Positions 43,171-55,567 are shown, numbered from the stretch's first letter. The stretch is DNA of 64,000 bases from Candidatus Pantoea varia (GCF_900115075.1 NZ_FOVG01000002.1:186001-250000); one strand, 5' to 3'. The notes: generated by a model from the sequence alone, not told the origin. Translations and numbers: made by a program.

Positions 43171-44379
43171 ATGACTCACCTTTCTCGCCCCGGTCGTACT
43201 TTTGGGCTCAAATGGCTGCTCCTGTTGCTGGTGGTTGCGATTGTGGCTGGCGTTGTCTGGCGTCTGCTGACGGCGGGACACGCGCCGGGTGAGGGGATGC
43301 CGCCGGGCAGACATGGCGCGCATGGCACGATGGGCGGCGGGGCGACGCTGGTTCACAGCGGTATAGCCAGCACGGCGGATGTGCCGGTGTGGCTCAATGC
43401 GCTCGGCACGGTGATCCCCAACGCCAGCGTGACGGTGACCAGCCGCGTTGACGGCCAGCTGGAGCAGGTTTTCTTTACCGAAGGGCAGAAGGTCAGCGCC
43501 GGGCAGTTGCTGGCGCAGATCGATCCGCGCAGCTATCAGGCGACGCTGAACCAGTATCAGGGCGAACTCAGCGAAAACCAGGCGCTGCTGAACAGCGCCG
43601 AACTGACGCTGGCGCGCTACCGTAAACTGGCGGCGCAGGACGCGCTGGCGCGTCAGGATCTGGACAGCCAGATTGCCACCGTCGGGCAATATCGCGGTGC
43701 GGTCGCCGCCGATCAGGCGCAGATCGCCAGTGCGAAGCTGAGCATTGAATATGCCCGGATCACTGCCCCGATCAGCGGGCGCGTCGGTCTGCGTCAGGTC
43801 GATCCCGGCAACATGGTACAGAGCGCCAGCAGCACCGGCCTGGTGACCATCACCCAGATGCAGCCCGCCGCTGTAACCTTTAGCGTGCCGCAAAGCGAAA
43901 TCCCGACGCTGGTCAGCGTGCTGCATCAGGGCCAGAGCCTGCCCGCCATGCTGTTTGATCAGGACAACCAGCATCAGCTCGCCAGCGGCGAAGTGAAGTT
44001 CATCAGCAACCAGATCGACACCGCCACCGGTACCGTGGCGCTGAAAGCGGTGTTTGCCAACCAGGATGAGTCGCTGTTTGCTAACCAGTTTGTGAATCTG
44101 CGGCTGCAGACCCGGGTGCTGAAAGGCGCGACGGTGATCCCGGCGCAGGCGCTGCAGTTGAGCAGCGACGGCAGCTTCGTCTTTGTGATCAATCAGGATC
44201 ACACCGTAACGCGCAAAGCGGTCACCACCGGCCCCGCGTTCGGAGACGATCAGCAGGCGATCCTCAGCGGTGTTTCACCGGGCGATCGGCTGGTGACGGA
44301 AGGGATCGATCGCCTCACCAGCGGCAGCAAAGTCACGCTGGCCGATGAGACGCCCGCTGCCGGTACTGTGTCGAAATGA
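43171..44379 (+). CDS. mdtA: MdtA/MuxA-family RND periplasmic adaptor
   Basis: Membrane-fusion protein of a tripartite drug efflux pump. The start ATG 43171 is 7 nt after GAAGAG and gives 402 aa (E. coli MdtA 415). An N-terminal anchor ([19 protein letters not shown]) is followed by a Gly/His-rich linker ([18 protein letters not shown]). Next come the barrel-sandwich half-motifs ([60 protein letters not shown]) separated by a helical hairpin, and the beta-barrel domain. It overlaps the next gene by 4 nt. Confidence 0.9.
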   Translation: MTHLSRPGRTFGLKWLLLLLVVAIVAGVVWRLLTAGHAPGEGMPPGRHGAHGTMGGGATLVHSGIASTADVPVWLNALGTVIPNASVTVTSRVDGQLEQVFFTEGQKVSAGQLLAQIDPRSYQATLNQYQGELSENQALLNSAELTLARYRKLAAQDALARQDLDSQIATVGQYRGAVAADQAQIASAKLSIEYARITAPISGRVGLRQVDPGNMVQSASSTGLVTITQMQPAAVTFSVPQSEIPTLVSVLHQGQSLPAMLFDQDNQHQLASGEVKFISNQIDTATGTVALKAVFANQDESLFANQFVNLRLQTRVLKGATVIPAQALQLSSDGSFVFVINQDHTVTRKAVTTGPAFGDDQQAILSGVSPGDRLVTEGIDRLTSGSKVTLADETPAAGTVSK

Positions 44380-47300
44380 ATCCGTCTCGCCTGTTTATTC
44401 TGCGTCCGGTCGCCACCATTCTGCTGATGGTCGGCGTGCTGATCTCCGGGATTTTTGCCTATAAATTCCTGTCGACCTCGGCGCTGCCGCAGGTCGACTA
44501 TCCGACCATTCAGGTCACCACGCTCTATCCGGGCGCCAGCCCGGATGTGATGGCGTCGTCGGTCACGTCGCCGCTGGAGCGCCAGTTAGGGCAGATGGCG
44601 GGGCTGAGCCAGATGAGCTCCACCAGCGCCAGCGGCTCGTCGATCATTACCCTGAAGTTCAGCCTCGATCTGTCGCTGGATGTCGCCGAGCAGGAGGTGC
44701 AGGCGGCGATCAATGCGGCAAATAACCTGCTGCCCGACGATCTGCCCAACCCGCCGACCTACAAAAAGGTCAATCCGGCGGACAGCGCGGTAGTGACGCT
44801 GGCGGCCAGTTCCAGCACGCTGCCGCTGACTGAGGTGCAGGATCTGGTCAATAACCGGGTGGCGCTGAAGCTGTCGCAGATTTCCGGTGTCGGGATGGTG
44901 ACGCTGGCGGGCGGACATCAGCCCGCGATTCGGGTGCAGATGAATCCTCAGGCGCTGGCGGCGCATCATCTGACGCTGGAGGCGGTGAATACGCTGATTG
45001 GCAACAGCAACGTCAATGGCTCCAAAGGCGGCTTTGACGGTAAATATCATTCGGTCACCATCGACGCCAACGACCAGCTGCGCACCGCAACCGAGTACGG
45101 CAACCTGATCCTCACCTATGAAAATGGCGCGGCGCTGCGCCTGAAAGATATCGCCCATATCGAACAGGGCGCGGAGAACAGCTTCCAGTCGGCGTGGGCC
45201 AACAACCAGCCGGCGATTGTGATCAGCGTGCAGCGCCAGCCGGGCGCGAACGTGATTCAGGTGGTGGACAACATCAAGGCGCAGCTCCCCGCGTTACAGG
45301 CGGCGCTGCCGGACGGGGTGAAGATGACGATTCTCTCCGATCGTACCCAGACCATCCGCGCCTCGATCAGTGACGTGCAGTTTGAACTGATGCTGTCGAT
45401 TGCGCTGGTGGTGATGGTGACTTTCCTGTTCCTGCGCAACGTGGCCGCCACGCTGATTCCGAGCGTGGCAGTGCCGCTGTCGCTGGTCGGCACCTTTGGT
45501 GTGATGTATCTGGCGGGCTTCAGCCTGAATAATCTGTCGCTGATGGCGCTGACTATCGCCACCGGTTTTGTCATTGATGACGCCATCGTGGTAGTCGAGA
45601 ACATCTCCCGGCGGCTGGAGCAGGGTGAGTCGCCTATGGAAGCGGCGCTGAAAGGCTCCCAGCAGATTGGCTTCACCATTATCTCGCTGACTTTTTCCCT
45701 GATTGCGGTACTGATCCCGCTGCTGTTTATGGGCGATGTGGTCGGGCGACTGTTCCGGGAGTTTGCGATTACCCTGGCGGTGGCAATTCTGGTGTCGATG
45801 GTGGTATCGCTGACCCTGACCCCGATGCTGTGCGCGTATCTGCTGCGCCACATTCCGCCCGAACAGCAGTCAACATTTGCCCGCAAGGGCGGCGAACTGT
45901 TCGACCGCCTGGTGCGCGGCTATGACCGGCTGCTGACCGTGGTGCTGAACCATCAGAAACTGACGTTGCTGGTGGCGCTGGCGTCCTTCGGACTGACCGC
46001 GCTGCTCTACATGATGGTGCCGAAAGGCTTCTTCCCGACTCAGGATACCGGATTGATTCAGGGCATTACCGTCGCCTCGCAGGATGTCTCGTTTAACGCG
46101 ATGGCGACGCGACAGCAGGCGCTCTCGGCGCTGATCCTGAAAAACCCGGCGGTGGAGAGCGTCTCATCGACTATCGGCATCGACGGCACTAACACCAGCC
46201 TCAACAGTGGACGTTTACAGATCAACCTTAAGCCGTTTGGCTCGCGTGATGTGAAAGCGGATGAGGTGATTAAACAACTGCAACAGGCGACCGCCGATGT
46301 GCCGGGCATCCGGCTCTATTTGCAACCGGCGCAGGATCTTACCGTCAACGATCAGGTCTCACCGAGTCAGTATCAGTTCACCCTCGACGACGCCGACAGT
46401 GAAAATCTGGTCAGCGCGTCGCCAAAACTGGTGGCGGCGTTGCAGCAGCGGCCCGAGTTTAATGGCGTGGTGAGTAACCTGCAGGATCAGGGACGCGTCT
46501 CTTACGTTGAGCTGAACCGCGATAAAGCGGCGCGCTTTGGCATTACGGCGTCGGACGTGGACACCGCGCTTTATAACGCTTTTGGTCAGCGCCTGGTCTC
46601 GACTATTTTCACCCAGTCGAATCAGTATCGGGTGGTGCTGGAAGTGGCTCCGGCTTACCAACAGGGGCCGGCGTCGTTTGATGATGTCTGGCTGCAATCG
46701 TCTGGCAGCAGCAGTTCGGCGTCATCCACCAGCACGGCTTCGTCATCAACGTCTTCGTCAACGTCAACGTCAACATCTTCGTCTTCATCAACGTCCACCT
46801 CAGCCTCTGACACGACATCCACCAGCAGCGGCATGGTGAAACTCACTGCTATCGCCACAATTCATCAGCGCACCGGCTCGCTCATGCACATGCGGCTAAA
46901 TCAGTTTCCGGCGGTGATGATCTCCTTCAACCTCAATCCGGGCTACTCGCTGGAGGATGGGCAGCGGGCGATCGCCGAGGTGCGGCAGCAGTTGCACCTG
47001 CCGGAGAGCACAACCCTGCGTTATCAGGGGGAAACCTCGGCGTTCCAGAGCGCCACCGGCAACACGCTGTGGCTGATTCTGGCGGCGCTGATCACCATGT
47101 ATGTGGTGCTCGGCATCCTTTACGAAAGCTTTATCCATCCGGTCACCATTCTCTCAACGCTGCCGTCGGCGGCGGTGGGCGCGCTGCTCACGCTGTTGCT
47201 GGCAGGCACGGAGTTCAGCCTGATTGCACTGATTGGCGTCATCCTGTTGATCGGCATCGTGAAAAAGAACGCCATCATGATGATCGACTTCGCGCTGGAG

Positions 47301-47603
47301 GCGGAACATAAGCAGCACCTCAGCGCGCGTGACGCAATTCATCAGGCCTGCCTGCTGCGCTTCCGCCCGATCCTGATGACGACGATGGCGGCGCTGCTCG
47401 GCGCGTTACCGCTGATGCTGGCCTCCGGCTCGGGCGCAGAGCTGCGGCAGCCGCTGGGGCTGGTGATTGTCGGCGGGCTGATTGTCAGTCAGGTGCTGAC
47501 GCTCTTCTCCACGCCGGTGATCTACCTCCTGTTTGATGGGCTGGCGCAGCGCGGCAACGCCTGGGTGAAACGCCGTCAGCAGCAGGCGCGGAGCGGGCAA
47601 TGA
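44376..47603 (+). CDS. mdtB: MdtB/MuxB-family RND transporter with a Ser/Thr-rich insert
   Basis: Proton-driven inner-membrane RND pump subunit, 1075 aa, about 35 residues longer than E. coli MdtB. Twelve transmembrane segments are expected; the TM4 acidic pair is in [15 protein letters not shown], and [22 protein letters not shown] and [15 protein letters not shown] are typical. A low-complexity segment of Ser, Thr and a few Ala/Gly/Asp fills residues 775-819 in the second periplasmic loop, between VWLQ and [13 protein letters not shown]. It overlaps both neighbours by 4 nt (ATGA), so the operon is tightly coupled. Confidence 0.9.
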   Translation: MNPSRLFILRPVATILLMVGVLISGIFAYKFLSTSALPQVDYPTIQVTTLYPGASPDVMASSVTSPLERQLGQMAGLSQMSSTSASGSSIITLKFSLDLSLDVAEQEVQAAINAANNLLPDDLPNPPTYKKVNPADSAVVTLAASSSTLPLTEVQDLVNNRVALKLSQISGVGMVTLAGGHQPAIRVQMNPQALAAHHLTLEAVNTLIGNSNVNGSKGGFDGKYHSVTIDANDQLRTATEYGNLILTYENGAALRLKDIAHIEQGAENSFQSAWANNQPAIVISVQRQPGANVIQVVDNIKAQLPALQAALPDGVKMTILSDRTQTIRASISDVQFELMLSIALVVMVTFLFLRNVAATLIPSVAVPLSLVGTFGVMYLAGFSLNNLSLMALTIATGFVIDDAIVVVENISRRLEQGESPMEAALKGSQQIGFTIISLTFSLIAVLIPLLFMGDVVGRLFREFAITLAVAILVSMVVSLTLTPMLCAYLLRHIPPEQQSTFARKGGELFDRLVRGYDRLLTVVLNHQKLTLLVALASFGLTALLYMMVPKGFFPTQDTGLIQGITVASQDVSFNAMATRQQALSALILKNPAVESVSSTIGIDGTNTSLNSGRLQINLKPFGSRDVKADEVIKQLQQATADVPGIRLYLQPAQDLTVNDQVSPSQYQFTLDDADSENLVSASPKLVAALQQRPEFNGVVSNLQDQGRVSYVELNRDKAARFGITASDVDTALYNAFGQRLVSTIFTQSNQYRVVLEVAPAYQQGPASFDDVWLQSSGSSSSASSTSTASSSTSSSTSTSTSSSSSTSTSASDTTSTSSGMVKLTAIATIHQRTGSLMHMRLNQFPAVMISFNLNPGYSLEDGQRAIAEVRQQLHLPESTTLRYQGETSAFQSATGNTLWLILAALITMYVVLGILYESFIHPVTILSTLPSAAVGALLTLLLAGTEFSLIALIGVILLIGIVKKNAIMMIDFALEAEHKQHLSARDAIHQACLLRFRPILMTTMAALLGALPLMLASGSGAELRQPLGLVIVGGLIVSQVLTLFSTPVIYLLFDGLAQRGNAWVKRRQQQARSGQ
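46698..46832 (+). repeat. Triplet-rich tract encoding the Ser/Thr insert of MdtB
   Basis: 135 bp composed largely of TCG, TCA, TCT, ACG, ACA and AGC codons, including several successive copies of TCAACG. The reading frame stays open throughout. Repeats of 6 bp can slip and change length by two residues without breaking the frame. Confidence 0.8.
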
Positions 47604-50600
47604 ATCTGACCCGGCTGTTTATCTTTCGTCCGGTGGCGACGCTGCTGCTGACGCTGGCGATCCTGCTGCTCGGCGCGCTGGGGTACCGGCTGCTGCCAGT
47701 GGCACCGCTGCCGCAGGTGGATTTCCCGACCATCATGGTCAGTGCCAGCCTGGCGGGGGCCAGCCCGGAAACAATGGCCGCCACCGTCGCTACGCCGCTG
47801 GAACGTGCGCTGGGGCAGATTGCCGGTATCAGTGAGATGACCTCCAGCAGTTCGCAGGGCTCCAGCACGGTCATCCTGCAGTTTGAGCTGGACCGCGATA
47901 TCAACGGCGCGGCGCGCGATGTACAGGCGGCGATCAACGCGGCGCGCAGCCTGCTGCCGAGCGCGATGGCCTCGCTGCCCACTTATCGCAAAGCCAATCC
48001 GTCAGATGCGCCCATTGTGATGCTGGCGCTGACCTCCGCCACCCGGACGCCCGGCGAGCTTTATGACCTGGCGGAGAGCAAGATCGAACAGGCGATGGGA
48101 CAGGTGCAGGGCGTGGGAGAAGTGTCGCTGATGGGCAGCGCCTTACCCGCGGTGCGCATTGATCTGCAGCCGCTGAAGCTGACCCACTACGGCATCTCGC
48201 TGGAGACGGTGCGCGCCGCTGTCGCCAACAGTACGACTAATCTGCCTAAGGGGATTTTGCAGAGCAGTGACCAGTCGTGGCTGGTGGACAGCAACGGCCA
48301 GCTGGAGAAGGCCGCCAGCTACCGCGATCTGATCATCACCTATAAACAGGGCAAGGCGGTGCGGCTGCGCGACGTCGCCACGGTCTATGACTCGGTGGAA
48401 GATCGCTATCAGGCCGGATTCCTTAATGCCACGCCCGCGGTGATGATCGGCATTAAACGTCAGGCGGGCGCGAACATGCTCGAAACCATCGACGCGATAA
48501 AAGCGCAACTGCCGCTGCTGGAAAAAAGTCTGCCCGCTGACAGTCAGCTGAAAGTGGTGGTTGACCGTTCGCCCGGCGTGCGCGCCTCGCTGTATGACAC
48601 TGAAGAGACGCTGCTGATCGCAGTGCTGCTGGTGATTGCGGTGGTGTTTATTTTCCTGCGCAATCTGCAGGCGGTGATCATTCCGGCGCTGGCGCTGCCG
48701 GTATCGCTGATCGGCACCTGCGCGGTGATGTACCTGCTGGGTTACAGTCTGGATAACCTGTCGCTGATGGCGCTGATTATCTCCACCGGCTTCGTGGTGG
48801 ATGATGCGATTGTGGTGCTGGAGAACATCACCCGTCACATTGAGCGCGGGCTGAGTCCGCTGCGGGCGGCGCTGCGCGGGGCACAGGAGGTGAGCTTCAC
48901 CGTGCTGTCGATGACCGTGTCGCTAATCGCCGTGTTCATCCCGATCCTGCTGATGGGCAGCATTGTCGGTCGGCTGTTCCGTGAATTTGCCGTGACGCTC
49001 ACCGTGTCGCTGCTGATCTCGCTGTTTGTCTCACTCAGCCTGACGCCGATGCTCTGCGCGCGCCTGCTGAAACCGAAGCCGCCCGTCAGCCAGCGGCCGC
49101 ATCCGCTTTATCAGTTTATTGAAAACCAGCTGAATCGCCTGCTGGCCGCCTACGGACGCGGGCTGGCATGGGTAATGCGCCATCAGAAGCTGACGCTGCT
49201 CAGTCTGCTGCTGACCGTGCTGCTCAATGTATTTCTGTTCACCGTGGTGCAGAAGGGCTTTTTCCCCAATCAGGACACCGGGCTGCTGATGGGTGCGCTA
49301 CGCGCCGATCAGAACATCTCATTCCAGGCGATGAAGCCGAAAATGCTGATGTTTACGAAGATCATTCAGAAAGATCCGGCGGTCGAGAGCGTGATGTCGT
49401 CGATGGGCAGCGGGATGTTTGGCTCCCGCAACAGCGCCAACTTTTTTGTGCGGCTGAAGGATTTTGACCAGCGCGACGCCACGGCTACCGAGGTGGCCAA
49501 CCGGCTGACGCGCAAAACCAGTCATATCGCCGGGGCGCAGATGTTCCTGATGGCGGCGCAGGATCTGCACATTGGCGGCCGCAGCGCTAACGCGACCTGG
49601 CAGTACAGCCTGCAGGCAGACGATCTTGAGCTGCTGCGGGTCTGGACGCCGAAAGTGCAGGCAGCGCTGGCGGCAATTCCCCAGCTCAACAGCGTAGATT
49701 CCGATTCGCAGACCGGTGGCCAGGAGGTGGAGCTGACCATCGATCGTGACCGCGCCACCCGGCTGGGCGTCAACGTGAAAATGCTGGATACGCTGCTGAA
49801 CAATGCGTTCAGCCAGCGGCAGATCGCCACGCTTTACCACACTCTGAATCAGTATCACGTGGTGATGTCGCTGCAGGACAGCGACACCGCGAATCCGGAG
49901 ACGCTGCAGCAGCTCTATGTGATTAACGACAGCGGTGACCGCGTGCCGCTCTCCGCCTTTGTCCGCTTTAGCGGCGGTAATGCACCGCTGTCGGTGGCAC
50001 ATCAGGGCCAGTCGGCCACCAGCACGGTGGCATTTAATCTGAATGATGGCGTCTCGCTGGAGCAGGCGCAGTTGCTGATTAAACAGGCGATGGCGAAGCT
50101 GGGCCTGCCGTCGACTATTCATGCCGGTTTTGCCGGTACCGCGGCGGCCTTTTCACAGCTGACCGCCACCATGCCATGGCTGATTCTGGCGGCGCTGGCG
50201 GCGGTCTATATCGTGCTCGGCGTGCTCTATGAGAGCTATATCCATCCGCTGACCATTCTCTCGACGCTGCCGTCAGCGGGCGTCGGGGCGATGTTACTGC
50301 TGCTGCTGACCAACACGCAGCTCACGGTGATCGCGCTGATTGGCATCATCCTGCTGATCGGCATCGTGAAAAAGAACGCCATCATGATGATCGATTTCGC
50401 CATCGACGCGGAGCGGCGGCTGGGCATGTCGCCGCAGCAGGCGATCACCCAGGCGTGCCTGATGCGCTTCCGGCCGATCATGATGACCACGCTGGCCGCC
50501 TTCTTTGGCGCGTTGCCGCTCGCGCTGGGCAGCGGCGGTGATGCCGACCTGCGCAGCCCATTGGGGATCGCTATCGCGGGCGGACTGGCGCTCAGCCAGC

Positions 50601-50701
50601 TGCTGACGCTGTTTACCACGCCGGTTGTTTATCTTTGGCTCGATCGTCTGGGCCGTGTCACTCAACGTCAATGGCGTCGTCTGCGCCATGCGGAATCCTG
50701 A
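47600..50701 (+). CDS. mdtC: MdtC/MuxC-family RND transporter
   Basis: Second inner-membrane RND subunit, 1033 aa (E. coli MdtC 1025), which forms a heterotrimer with MdtB. Diagnostic stretches are [77 protein letters not shown] and [21 protein letters not shown]. The Ser/Thr insert of the partner is absent here. Coupled by ATGA to the upstream gene and 3 nt from the outer-membrane gene. Confidence 0.92.
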   Translation: MNLTRLFIFRPVATLLLTLAILLLGALGYRLLPVAPLPQVDFPTIMVSASLAGASPETMAATVATPLERALGQIAGISEMTSSSSQGSSTVILQFELDRDINGAARDVQAAINAARSLLPSAMASLPTYRKANPSDAPIVMLALTSATRTPGELYDLAESKIEQAMGQVQGVGEVSLMGSALPAVRIDLQPLKLTHYGISLETVRAAVANSTTNLPKGILQSSDQSWLVDSNGQLEKAASYRDLIITYKQGKAVRLRDVATVYDSVEDRYQAGFLNATPAVMIGIKRQAGANMLETIDAIKAQLPLLEKSLPADSQLKVVVDRSPGVRASLYDTEETLLIAVLLVIAVVFIFLRNLQAVIIPALALPVSLIGTCAVMYLLGYSLDNLSLMALIISTGFVVDDAIVVLENITRHIERGLSPLRAALRGAQEVSFTVLSMTVSLIAVFIPILLMGSIVGRLFREFAVTLTVSLLISLFVSLSLTPMLCARLLKPKPPVSQRPHPLYQFIENQLNRLLAAYGRGLAWVMRHQKLTLLSLLLTVLLNVFLFTVVQKGFFPNQDTGLLMGALRADQNISFQAMKPKMLMFTKIIQKDPAVESVMSSMGSGMFGSRNSANFFVRLKDFDQRDATATEVANRLTRKTSHIAGAQMFLMAAQDLHIGGRSANATWQYSLQADDLELLRVWTPKVQAALAAIPQLNSVDSDSQTGGQEVELTIDRDRATRLGVNVKMLDTLLNNAFSQRQIATLYHTLNQYHVVMSLQDSDTANPETLQQLYVINDSGDRVPLSAFVRFSGGNAPLSVAHQGQSATSTVAFNLNDGVSLEQAQLLIKQAMAKLGLPSTIHAGFAGTAAAFSQLTATMPWLILAALAAVYIVLGVLYESYIHPLTILSTLPSAGVGAMLLLLLTNTQLTVIALIGIILLIGIVKKNAIMMIDFAIDAERRLGMSPQQAITQACLMRFRPIMMTTLAAFFGALPLALGSGGDADLRSPLGIAIAGGLALSQLLTLFTTPVVYLWLDRLGRVTQRQWRRLRHAES

Positions 50702-50704
50702 TCC

Positions 50705-52090
50705 ATGAAACCTCTCATCCCGTTTGTTGTGCTGCTGCTGGGCGGCTGTAGCGTCGGTCCCGACTATCAGCGCCCGGCGGTGGCGATGCCGGTTCACTAT
50801 AAAGAGGCCCGAGGCTGGCAGCAGGCGACGCCGCTGGACGCGCAAAGCAAAGGCGAATGGTGGTCGGTTTATCATGACGCCACGCTCAGCGGACTGCTGA
50901 GCCGGGTCAGCGTGTCGAATCAGAACGTAGCATCCTATGCCGCGCAGTACCGGCAGGCGCAGGCACTGGCGGCTGAGTCACGCGCGGCGCTGTTTCCCTC
51001 GCTGGACTATGACGGCAGCGCAACGCGCAGCGGCAGCCATGCCACGGACAGCAGCGTTCGCACCACCAGCAGCAGTCATCAGGCGGATCTGAGTGCCAGC
51101 TGGGAGCTGGATCTGTGGGGCAAACTGCGGCGCACGCTGGAGGAGAACCGCGCCAGCGCCTCGGCCAGCGCGGCGGAATTGGCCAACATCACCCTGAGCG
51201 CCCAGTCTGAGCTGGCGCAGGACTATTTCCAGCTGCGCATCATGGATCAGAAAATCGCGCTTTATCAGCAGAGCGTTGATGCTTATCAGCGCTACCTGAA
51301 AGTGATTAATAGCCAGTATCAGGCGGGCACCGCGTCACGTGCCACGCTGGCCCAGGCGCAGCTTCAGATGGAGAGCGCCAGCGCCTCGGCGCAGGATTAT
51401 CAGTGGCAGCGGGCGCAGATGGAGCACGCCATTGCGCTGCTGGTTGGCAAAGCCCCCGCCGACTTCAGCCTGACCGCCGCGCCGCTGACGGCCTCGCTGC
51501 CCGCGATTCCGGCGGGTCTGCCGGGCGAGCTGTTGCAGCGCCGTCCCGACATCGCTTACGCCGAACGCAACATGGCCGCCGCCAATGCCGCCGTGGGTGT
51601 GGCGGTGGCCGGTTACTATCCCGACCTGACTCTGAGCGCCAGCGGGGGCGTCAGTTCTTCCGTGCTGCATTCACTGTTCTCGCTGCCGAACCGCGTCTGG
51701 TCGCTGGGGCCGGAGCTGAGCGGCACGCTGCTCGATGCGGGCGCGACCACAGCACAGGTCGATCAGGCGCGGGCGAGCTGGGATGCCAGCGTGGCCACCT
51801 ATCGTCAGACGGTGCTGACCGCGATGCAGGAGGTGGAGGATAAGCTGGTGGAACTGAACACGCTGGAGGGTGAGATCGCCGCGCAACAGCGGGCCACTGA
51901 CGCGGCGCAGACTTCGGCGCGGGTGACGCGTCTGCAATATGAGTCGGGCATGATTGACTACCTGGATGTGGCAACGACAGAGAACAGCAGCCTGAGTGCG
52001 CAGCAGAGTTTGCTGACGCTGCAGAGCACGCAGTGGGTCAGCAGCGTGGCGCTGATTGCCGCACTCGGCGGAGGCTGGCAGGCCCCCTGA
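50705..52090 (+). CDS. Outer-membrane efflux lipoprotein, NodT/OpmB family
   Basis: TolC-like channel of the RND pump, 461 aa. The signal peptide MKPLIPFVVLLLGG ends at a lipobox with lipidated Cys at residue 15 (GGCSVGPDYQRP, the classic NodT start). Two outer-membrane efflux repeats follow (EWWSVYHDATLSGLLSRV..., PGELLQRRPDIAYAERNMAAANAAVGVAVAGYYPDLTLSAS). The order adaptor-pump-pump-channel is that of muxABC-opmB in Pseudomonas; E. coli mdtABC instead borrows TolC. Confidence 0.92.
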   Translation: MKPLIPFVVLLLGGCSVGPDYQRPAVAMPVHYKEARGWQQATPLDAQSKGEWWSVYHDATLSGLLSRVSVSNQNVASYAAQYRQAQALAAESRAALFPSLDYDGSATRSGSHATDSSVRTTSSSHQADLSASWELDLWGKLRRTLEENRASASASAAELANITLSAQSELAQDYFQLRIMDQKIALYQQSVDAYQRYLKVINSQYQAGTASRATLAQAQLQMESASASAQDYQWQRAQMEHAIALLVGKAPADFSLTAAPLTASLPAIPAGLPGELLQRRPDIAYAERNMAAANAAVGVAVAGYYPDLTLSASGGVSSSVLHSLFSLPNRVWSLGPELSGTLLDAGATTAQVDQARASWDASVATYRQTVLTAMQEVEDKLVELNTLEGEIAAQQRATDAAQTSARVTRLQYESGMIDYLDVATTENSSLSAQQSLLTLQSTQWVSSVALIAALGGGWQAP

Positions 52091-52139
52091 GGCGGCGTCA
52101 GGTAACCGATAATTCGGTTGTCGAACCGCGTCAAATCCT

Positions 52140-52167
52140 GCATCGTGAGGGCTATTTTTCACGATGC
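52140..52167 (+). promoter_or_regulatory. Inverted repeat in the aas leader
   Basis: GCATCGTGA (52140-52148) pairs with TCACGATGC (52159-52167) across a 10-nt loop, ending 12 nt before the aas ATG and just ahead of its AAGGAA ribosome binding site. A smaller hairpin CGGTT-GTCG-AACCG lies at about 52115-52128. Operator or mRNA structure cannot be told apart from sequence. Confidence 0.4.
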
Positions 52168-52179
52168 TAAGGAACCGGC

Positions 52180-54330
52180 ATGGCTTTCAAACTATTACGC
52201 CTGATGTTTCGCCTGTTATGGCGGGTCGAACTGCGGGGCGACGTCGCCGAACTGCATAAGCAGAAGGTCTTGATCACACCGAACCATATGTCGTTTCTGG
52301 ACGGCATGCTGCTGGCGCTATTTTTGCCCATCAAGCCGGTGTTTGCCGTCTACTCGACCATCAGCGAAAGCTGGTTTATGCGTCTGGCGAAACCCTTTAT
52401 CGACTTTGTGCCGCTGGATCCGACCCGGCCTATGGCGCTGAAGCAGCTGGTCAGGCTGATTGATACAGGCCGTCCGGTGGTGATCTTCCCGGAAGGACGA
52501 ATTACCGTCACTGGCTCGCTGATGAAGATCTACAGCGGGGCAGGCTTTGTCGCGGCGCGTTCAGGCGCTAACGTAGTGCCAATGCGCATTGAAGGCGCTG
52601 AATATACGCCGTTTGGTCGTCTGGCGGGCGTGTTTAAACGCCGCCTGTTCCCGCGCATCACCCTGACCGTTCTGCCCGCCACCCGCATTCCGATGCCGGA
52701 GGCGAAGCGCGCGCGGGATCGGCGCGTGCTGGCCGGTGAGCATCTGCATCATGTGATGATGGAAGCGCGCATGGCGGTGCGTCCGCGTGAAACCCTGTTT
52801 GAGGCGTTTCTGGCGGCGCGTACTCGTTATGGCGCGTTTAAGCGCTGCATCGAAGATGTGAATTTCAAACCCGACAGCTACAACGGACTGCTGAAGAAGT
52901 CGCTGGGCGTGGGCCGTATTCTGGAGCGCTACAGCCAGCCGCGTGAAGTGGTGGGGCTGCTGCTGCCCAATACCACCGTGACGGCGGCGGCCATTTTCGG
53001 GGCTACTCTGCGCGGGCGCGTTCCGGCAATGCTCAACTACAGCGCGGGCGTTAACGGTATGCGGGCAGCACTGACCGCCGCGCAGATCAAAACCGTCTTC
53101 ACGTCGCGGCAGTTCCTGGACAAAGGCAACCTGTGGCATCTGCCGCAGGGGCTGGATGATGTGCAGTGGATCTACCTGGAAGATCTCAAAGATACCGTCA
53201 CCGGCAAAGACAAGCTGTGGATTCTCGCCCATCTGCTGATGCCGCATCGCGCCCAGCTGCCTCAACAACCGGAAGACGCCGCGATGGTGCTGTTTACCTC
53301 TGGCTCTGAAGGCAATCCTAAAGGCGTGGTGCATTCCCATAAAAGCCTGCTGGCGAACGTTGAGCAGATCCGCACCATCGCCGACTTCACGCCGCGTGAC
53401 CGCTTTATGTCGGCGCTGCCACTGTTCCATGCGTTTGGTTTAACCGTCGGGCTGTTCACGCCGCTGATGACCGGCGCGCAGGTCTTCCTCTATCCCAGCC
53501 CGCTGCACTATCGCATCGTGCCGGAGCTGGTCTATGACCGTAACTGCACCGTGCTGTTTGGCACCTCAACCTTCCTGGGTAACTACGCGCGCTTTGCCGC
53601 GCCGTATGATTTTGCCCGCCTGCGCTATGTGGTCGCCGGTGCGGAGAAGTTGCAGGAGAACACCCGTCAGCTCTATATCGAGAAGTATGGCATTCGCATT
53701 CTCGAAGGCTACGGCGTAACCGAGTGCGCGCCGGTCGTGGCGATTAACGTGCCGATGGCGGCGAAGACACACACCGTGGGACGCATTCTGCCGGGCATGG
53801 ATTCACGACTGATGTCGGTGCAGGGTATCGAGCAGGGCGGACGGCTGCAGCTGCGCGGGCCGAACGTGATGAAGGGCTATCTGCGCGTCGAGAATCCAGG
53901 CGTGCTGGAAGCGCCGGTCGCCGACGATGGCGAAGGCAATCTGGAAGCGGGCTGGTATGACACCGGTGATATCGTCAGCTTTGATGAAGGCGGTTTCTGT
54001 CAGATTCAGGGGCGTGCCAAACGCTTTGCGAAGATTGCGGGTGAGATGGTGTCGCTGGAGATCGTCGAGCAGATCGCCCTCAAAGCGTCGCCGGACAAAC
54101 AACACGCTGCTTCACTGCGCCCGGATGGTCAGCGCGGTGAGGCGCTGGTGCTGTTCACCACCGATGCTGAGCTGGCGCGTGACAGGCTTCAGAAAGCGGC
54201 CCGCGAGCTGGGTGCGCCAGAGCTGGCACTGCCGCGTGATATCCGCGTGATGAAGCAGCTGCCGCAGCTGGGCAGCGGTAAACCCGATTACGTTACGCTG
54301 AAAAAAATGGCGGAAGAGGAGCAGGCATGA
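52180..54330 (+). CDS. aas: Bifunctional acyl-ACP synthetase / lysophospholipid acyltransferase Aas
   Basis: Re-acylates lysophosphatidylethanolamine in the inner membrane, using its own acyl-ACP synthetase domain. It is 716 aa (E. coli 719). The PlsC-like domain is N-terminal ([13 protein letters not shown] with the HxxxxD motif, [11 protein letters not shown]). The AMP-binding ligase domain follows ([36 protein letters not shown]). It overlaps lplT by 4 nt (ATGA), which supplies the substrate by flipping lysophospholipids inward. Confidence 0.96.
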   Translation: MAFKLLRLMFRLLWRVELRGDVAELHKQKVLITPNHMSFLDGMLLALFLPIKPVFAVYSTISESWFMRLAKPFIDFVPLDPTRPMALKQLVRLIDTGRPVVIFPEGRITVTGSLMKIYSGAGFVAARSGANVVPMRIEGAEYTPFGRLAGVFKRRLFPRITLTVLPATRIPMPEAKRARDRRVLAGEHLHHVMMEARMAVRPRETLFEAFLAARTRYGAFKRCIEDVNFKPDSYNGLLKKSLGVGRILERYSQPREVVGLLLPNTTVTAAAIFGATLRGRVPAMLNYSAGVNGMRAALTAAQIKTVFTSRQFLDKGNLWHLPQGLDDVQWIYLEDLKDTVTGKDKLWILAHLLMPHRAQLPQQPEDAAMVLFTSGSEGNPKGVVHSHKSLLANVEQIRTIADFTPRDRFMSALPLFHAFGLTVGLFTPLMTGAQVFLYPSPLHYRIVPELVYDRNCTVLFGTSTFLGNYARFAAPYDFARLRYVVAGAEKLQENTRQLYIEKYGIRILEGYGVTECAPVVAINVPMAAKTHTVGRILPGMDSRLMSVQGIEQGGRLQLRGPNVMKGYLRVENPGVLEAPVADDGEGNLEAGWYDTGDIVSFDEGGFCQIQGRAKRFAKIAGEMVSLEIVEQIALKASPDKQHAASLRPDGQRGEALVLFTTDAELARDRLQKAARELGAPELALPRDIRVMKQLPQLGSGKPDYVTLKKMAEEEQA

Positions 54331-55517
54331 GTCTTGATCGTAATGCGCCGCTGATGTCGCGCGGTATGATCGCCGTGATTATCGCTCAGTTCTTTTCGGC
54401 CTTTGGCGATAACGCGCTGCTGTTTGCCACGCTGGCGGTGCTGAAAAGTCAGTTCTATCCCGAGTGGAGCCAGCCGGTATTACAAATGCTGTTTGTTGCA
54501 GCCTATATTCTGCTGGCGCCGTTTGTCGGCCAGGTGGCGGACAGCATGGCGAAAGGGCGGGTGATGATGCTTGCCAACAGCCTGAAGCTGCTGGGCGCGC
54601 TGGTGATCTGCTTCGGCTTCAATCCCTTCCTCGGCTATACCCTGGTGGGCGCGGGTGCAGCGGCTTACTCTCCGGCCAAATATGGCATCCTTGGTGAGAT
54701 CACCCACGGCGAGAAGCTGGTGAAAGCCAACGGGCTGATGGAGGCATCGACCATCGCCGCCATTCTGCTTGGCTCGGTGGCGGGCGGGATGCTGGCTGAC
54801 TGGCATATTCTGGCGGCGCTGGGAATCTGTGCGCTGACCTATGGCATCGCCGTGGTCGCGAACCTGTTTATCCCGAAACTGCAGGCGGCACGGCCTGGAC
54901 AGAGCTGGCAGTCTGGTGTGATGACGCGCAGCTTTTTCAGTGCCGCCACGCTGCTGTGGCGTGATGCAGAGACGCGCTTCTCGCTGCTCGGCACCAGTCT
55001 GTTCTGGGGCGCAGGCGTGACGCTGCGTTTCCTGCTGGTGCTCTGGGTGCCGGTGGCGCTGGGCATCAATGACAACACGACACCAACGACCCTGAATGCC
55101 ATGGTGGCGATCGGCATCGTAATTGGCGCGGCAGCGGCGGCGAAGCTGGTGACGCTGCAGACCGTGCGTCGCTGTATGCCGGCTGGCGTGCTGATTGGCA
55201 TCATGGTGGTGGTCTTTGCGCTGCAGCATTCCCTGATGAATGCTTATCTGGTGCTGATGCTGATTGGTGCGCTGGGCGGTTTCTTTGTGGTGCCGCTGAA
55301 TGCGCTGCTGCAGGCGCGGGGCAAAGAGAGCGTCGGTTCTGGCAATGCGATTGCGGTGCAGAACCTGGGTGAAAACAGCGCGATGCTGATCATGCTGGGA
55401 CTCTATACGCTGGCGATCAAGGCGGGTGCACCTGCGGTAGCGACGGGCGTCGGGTTTGGCGTGCTGTTTGCGCTGGCGATTACGGTGCTGTGGCTGTGGC
55501 GACCGGCTAAGCGGTAA
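54327..55517 (+). CDS. lplT: Lysophospholipid transporter LplT
   Basis: MFS-type flippase that moves lysophosphatidylethanolamine from the outer to the inner leaflet for Aas. It is 396 aa with about 12 hydrophobic segments and begins [33 protein letters not shown], which matches the family. [41 protein letters not shown] is the conserved core. Coupled to aas. Confidence 0.95.
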   Translation: MSLDRNAPLMSRGMIAVIIAQFFSAFGDNALLFATLAVLKSQFYPEWSQPVLQMLFVAAYILLAPFVGQVADSMAKGRVMMLANSLKLLGALVICFGFNPFLGYTLVGAGAAAYSPAKYGILGEITHGEKLVKANGLMEASTIAAILLGSVAGGMLADWHILAALGICALTYGIAVVANLFIPKLQAARPGQSWQSGVMTRSFFSAATLLWRDAETRFSLLGTSLFWGAGVTLRFLLVLWVPVALGINDNTTPTTLNAMVAIGIVIGAAAAAKLVTLQTVRRCMPAGVLIGIMVVVFALQHSLMNAYLVLMLIGALGGFFVVPLNALLQARGKESVGSGNAIAVQNLGENSAMLIMLGLYTLAIKAGAPAVATGVGFGVLFALAITVLWLWRPAKR

Positions 55518-55523
55518 ATGACT

Positions 55524-55560
55524 CGCCGCCTCTCTCCAGCTGACAGGGGGAGAGGCGGCG
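55524..55560. terminator. Strong hairpin between convergent lplT and ridA
   Basis: An 11-bp perfect stem CGCCGCCTCTC/GAGAGGCGGCG with further internal pairing lies 6 nt after the lplT stop. No T-tract follows; it probably ends or stabilises both mRNAs. Confidence 0.6.
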
Positions 55561-55567
55561 TACACTC

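Noticed and set aside
43111-44202. A 363-codon frame opposite the RND adaptor gene
   Set aside because: Antisense shadow of a gene with a clear family match; the translation has no membrane or catalytic pattern.
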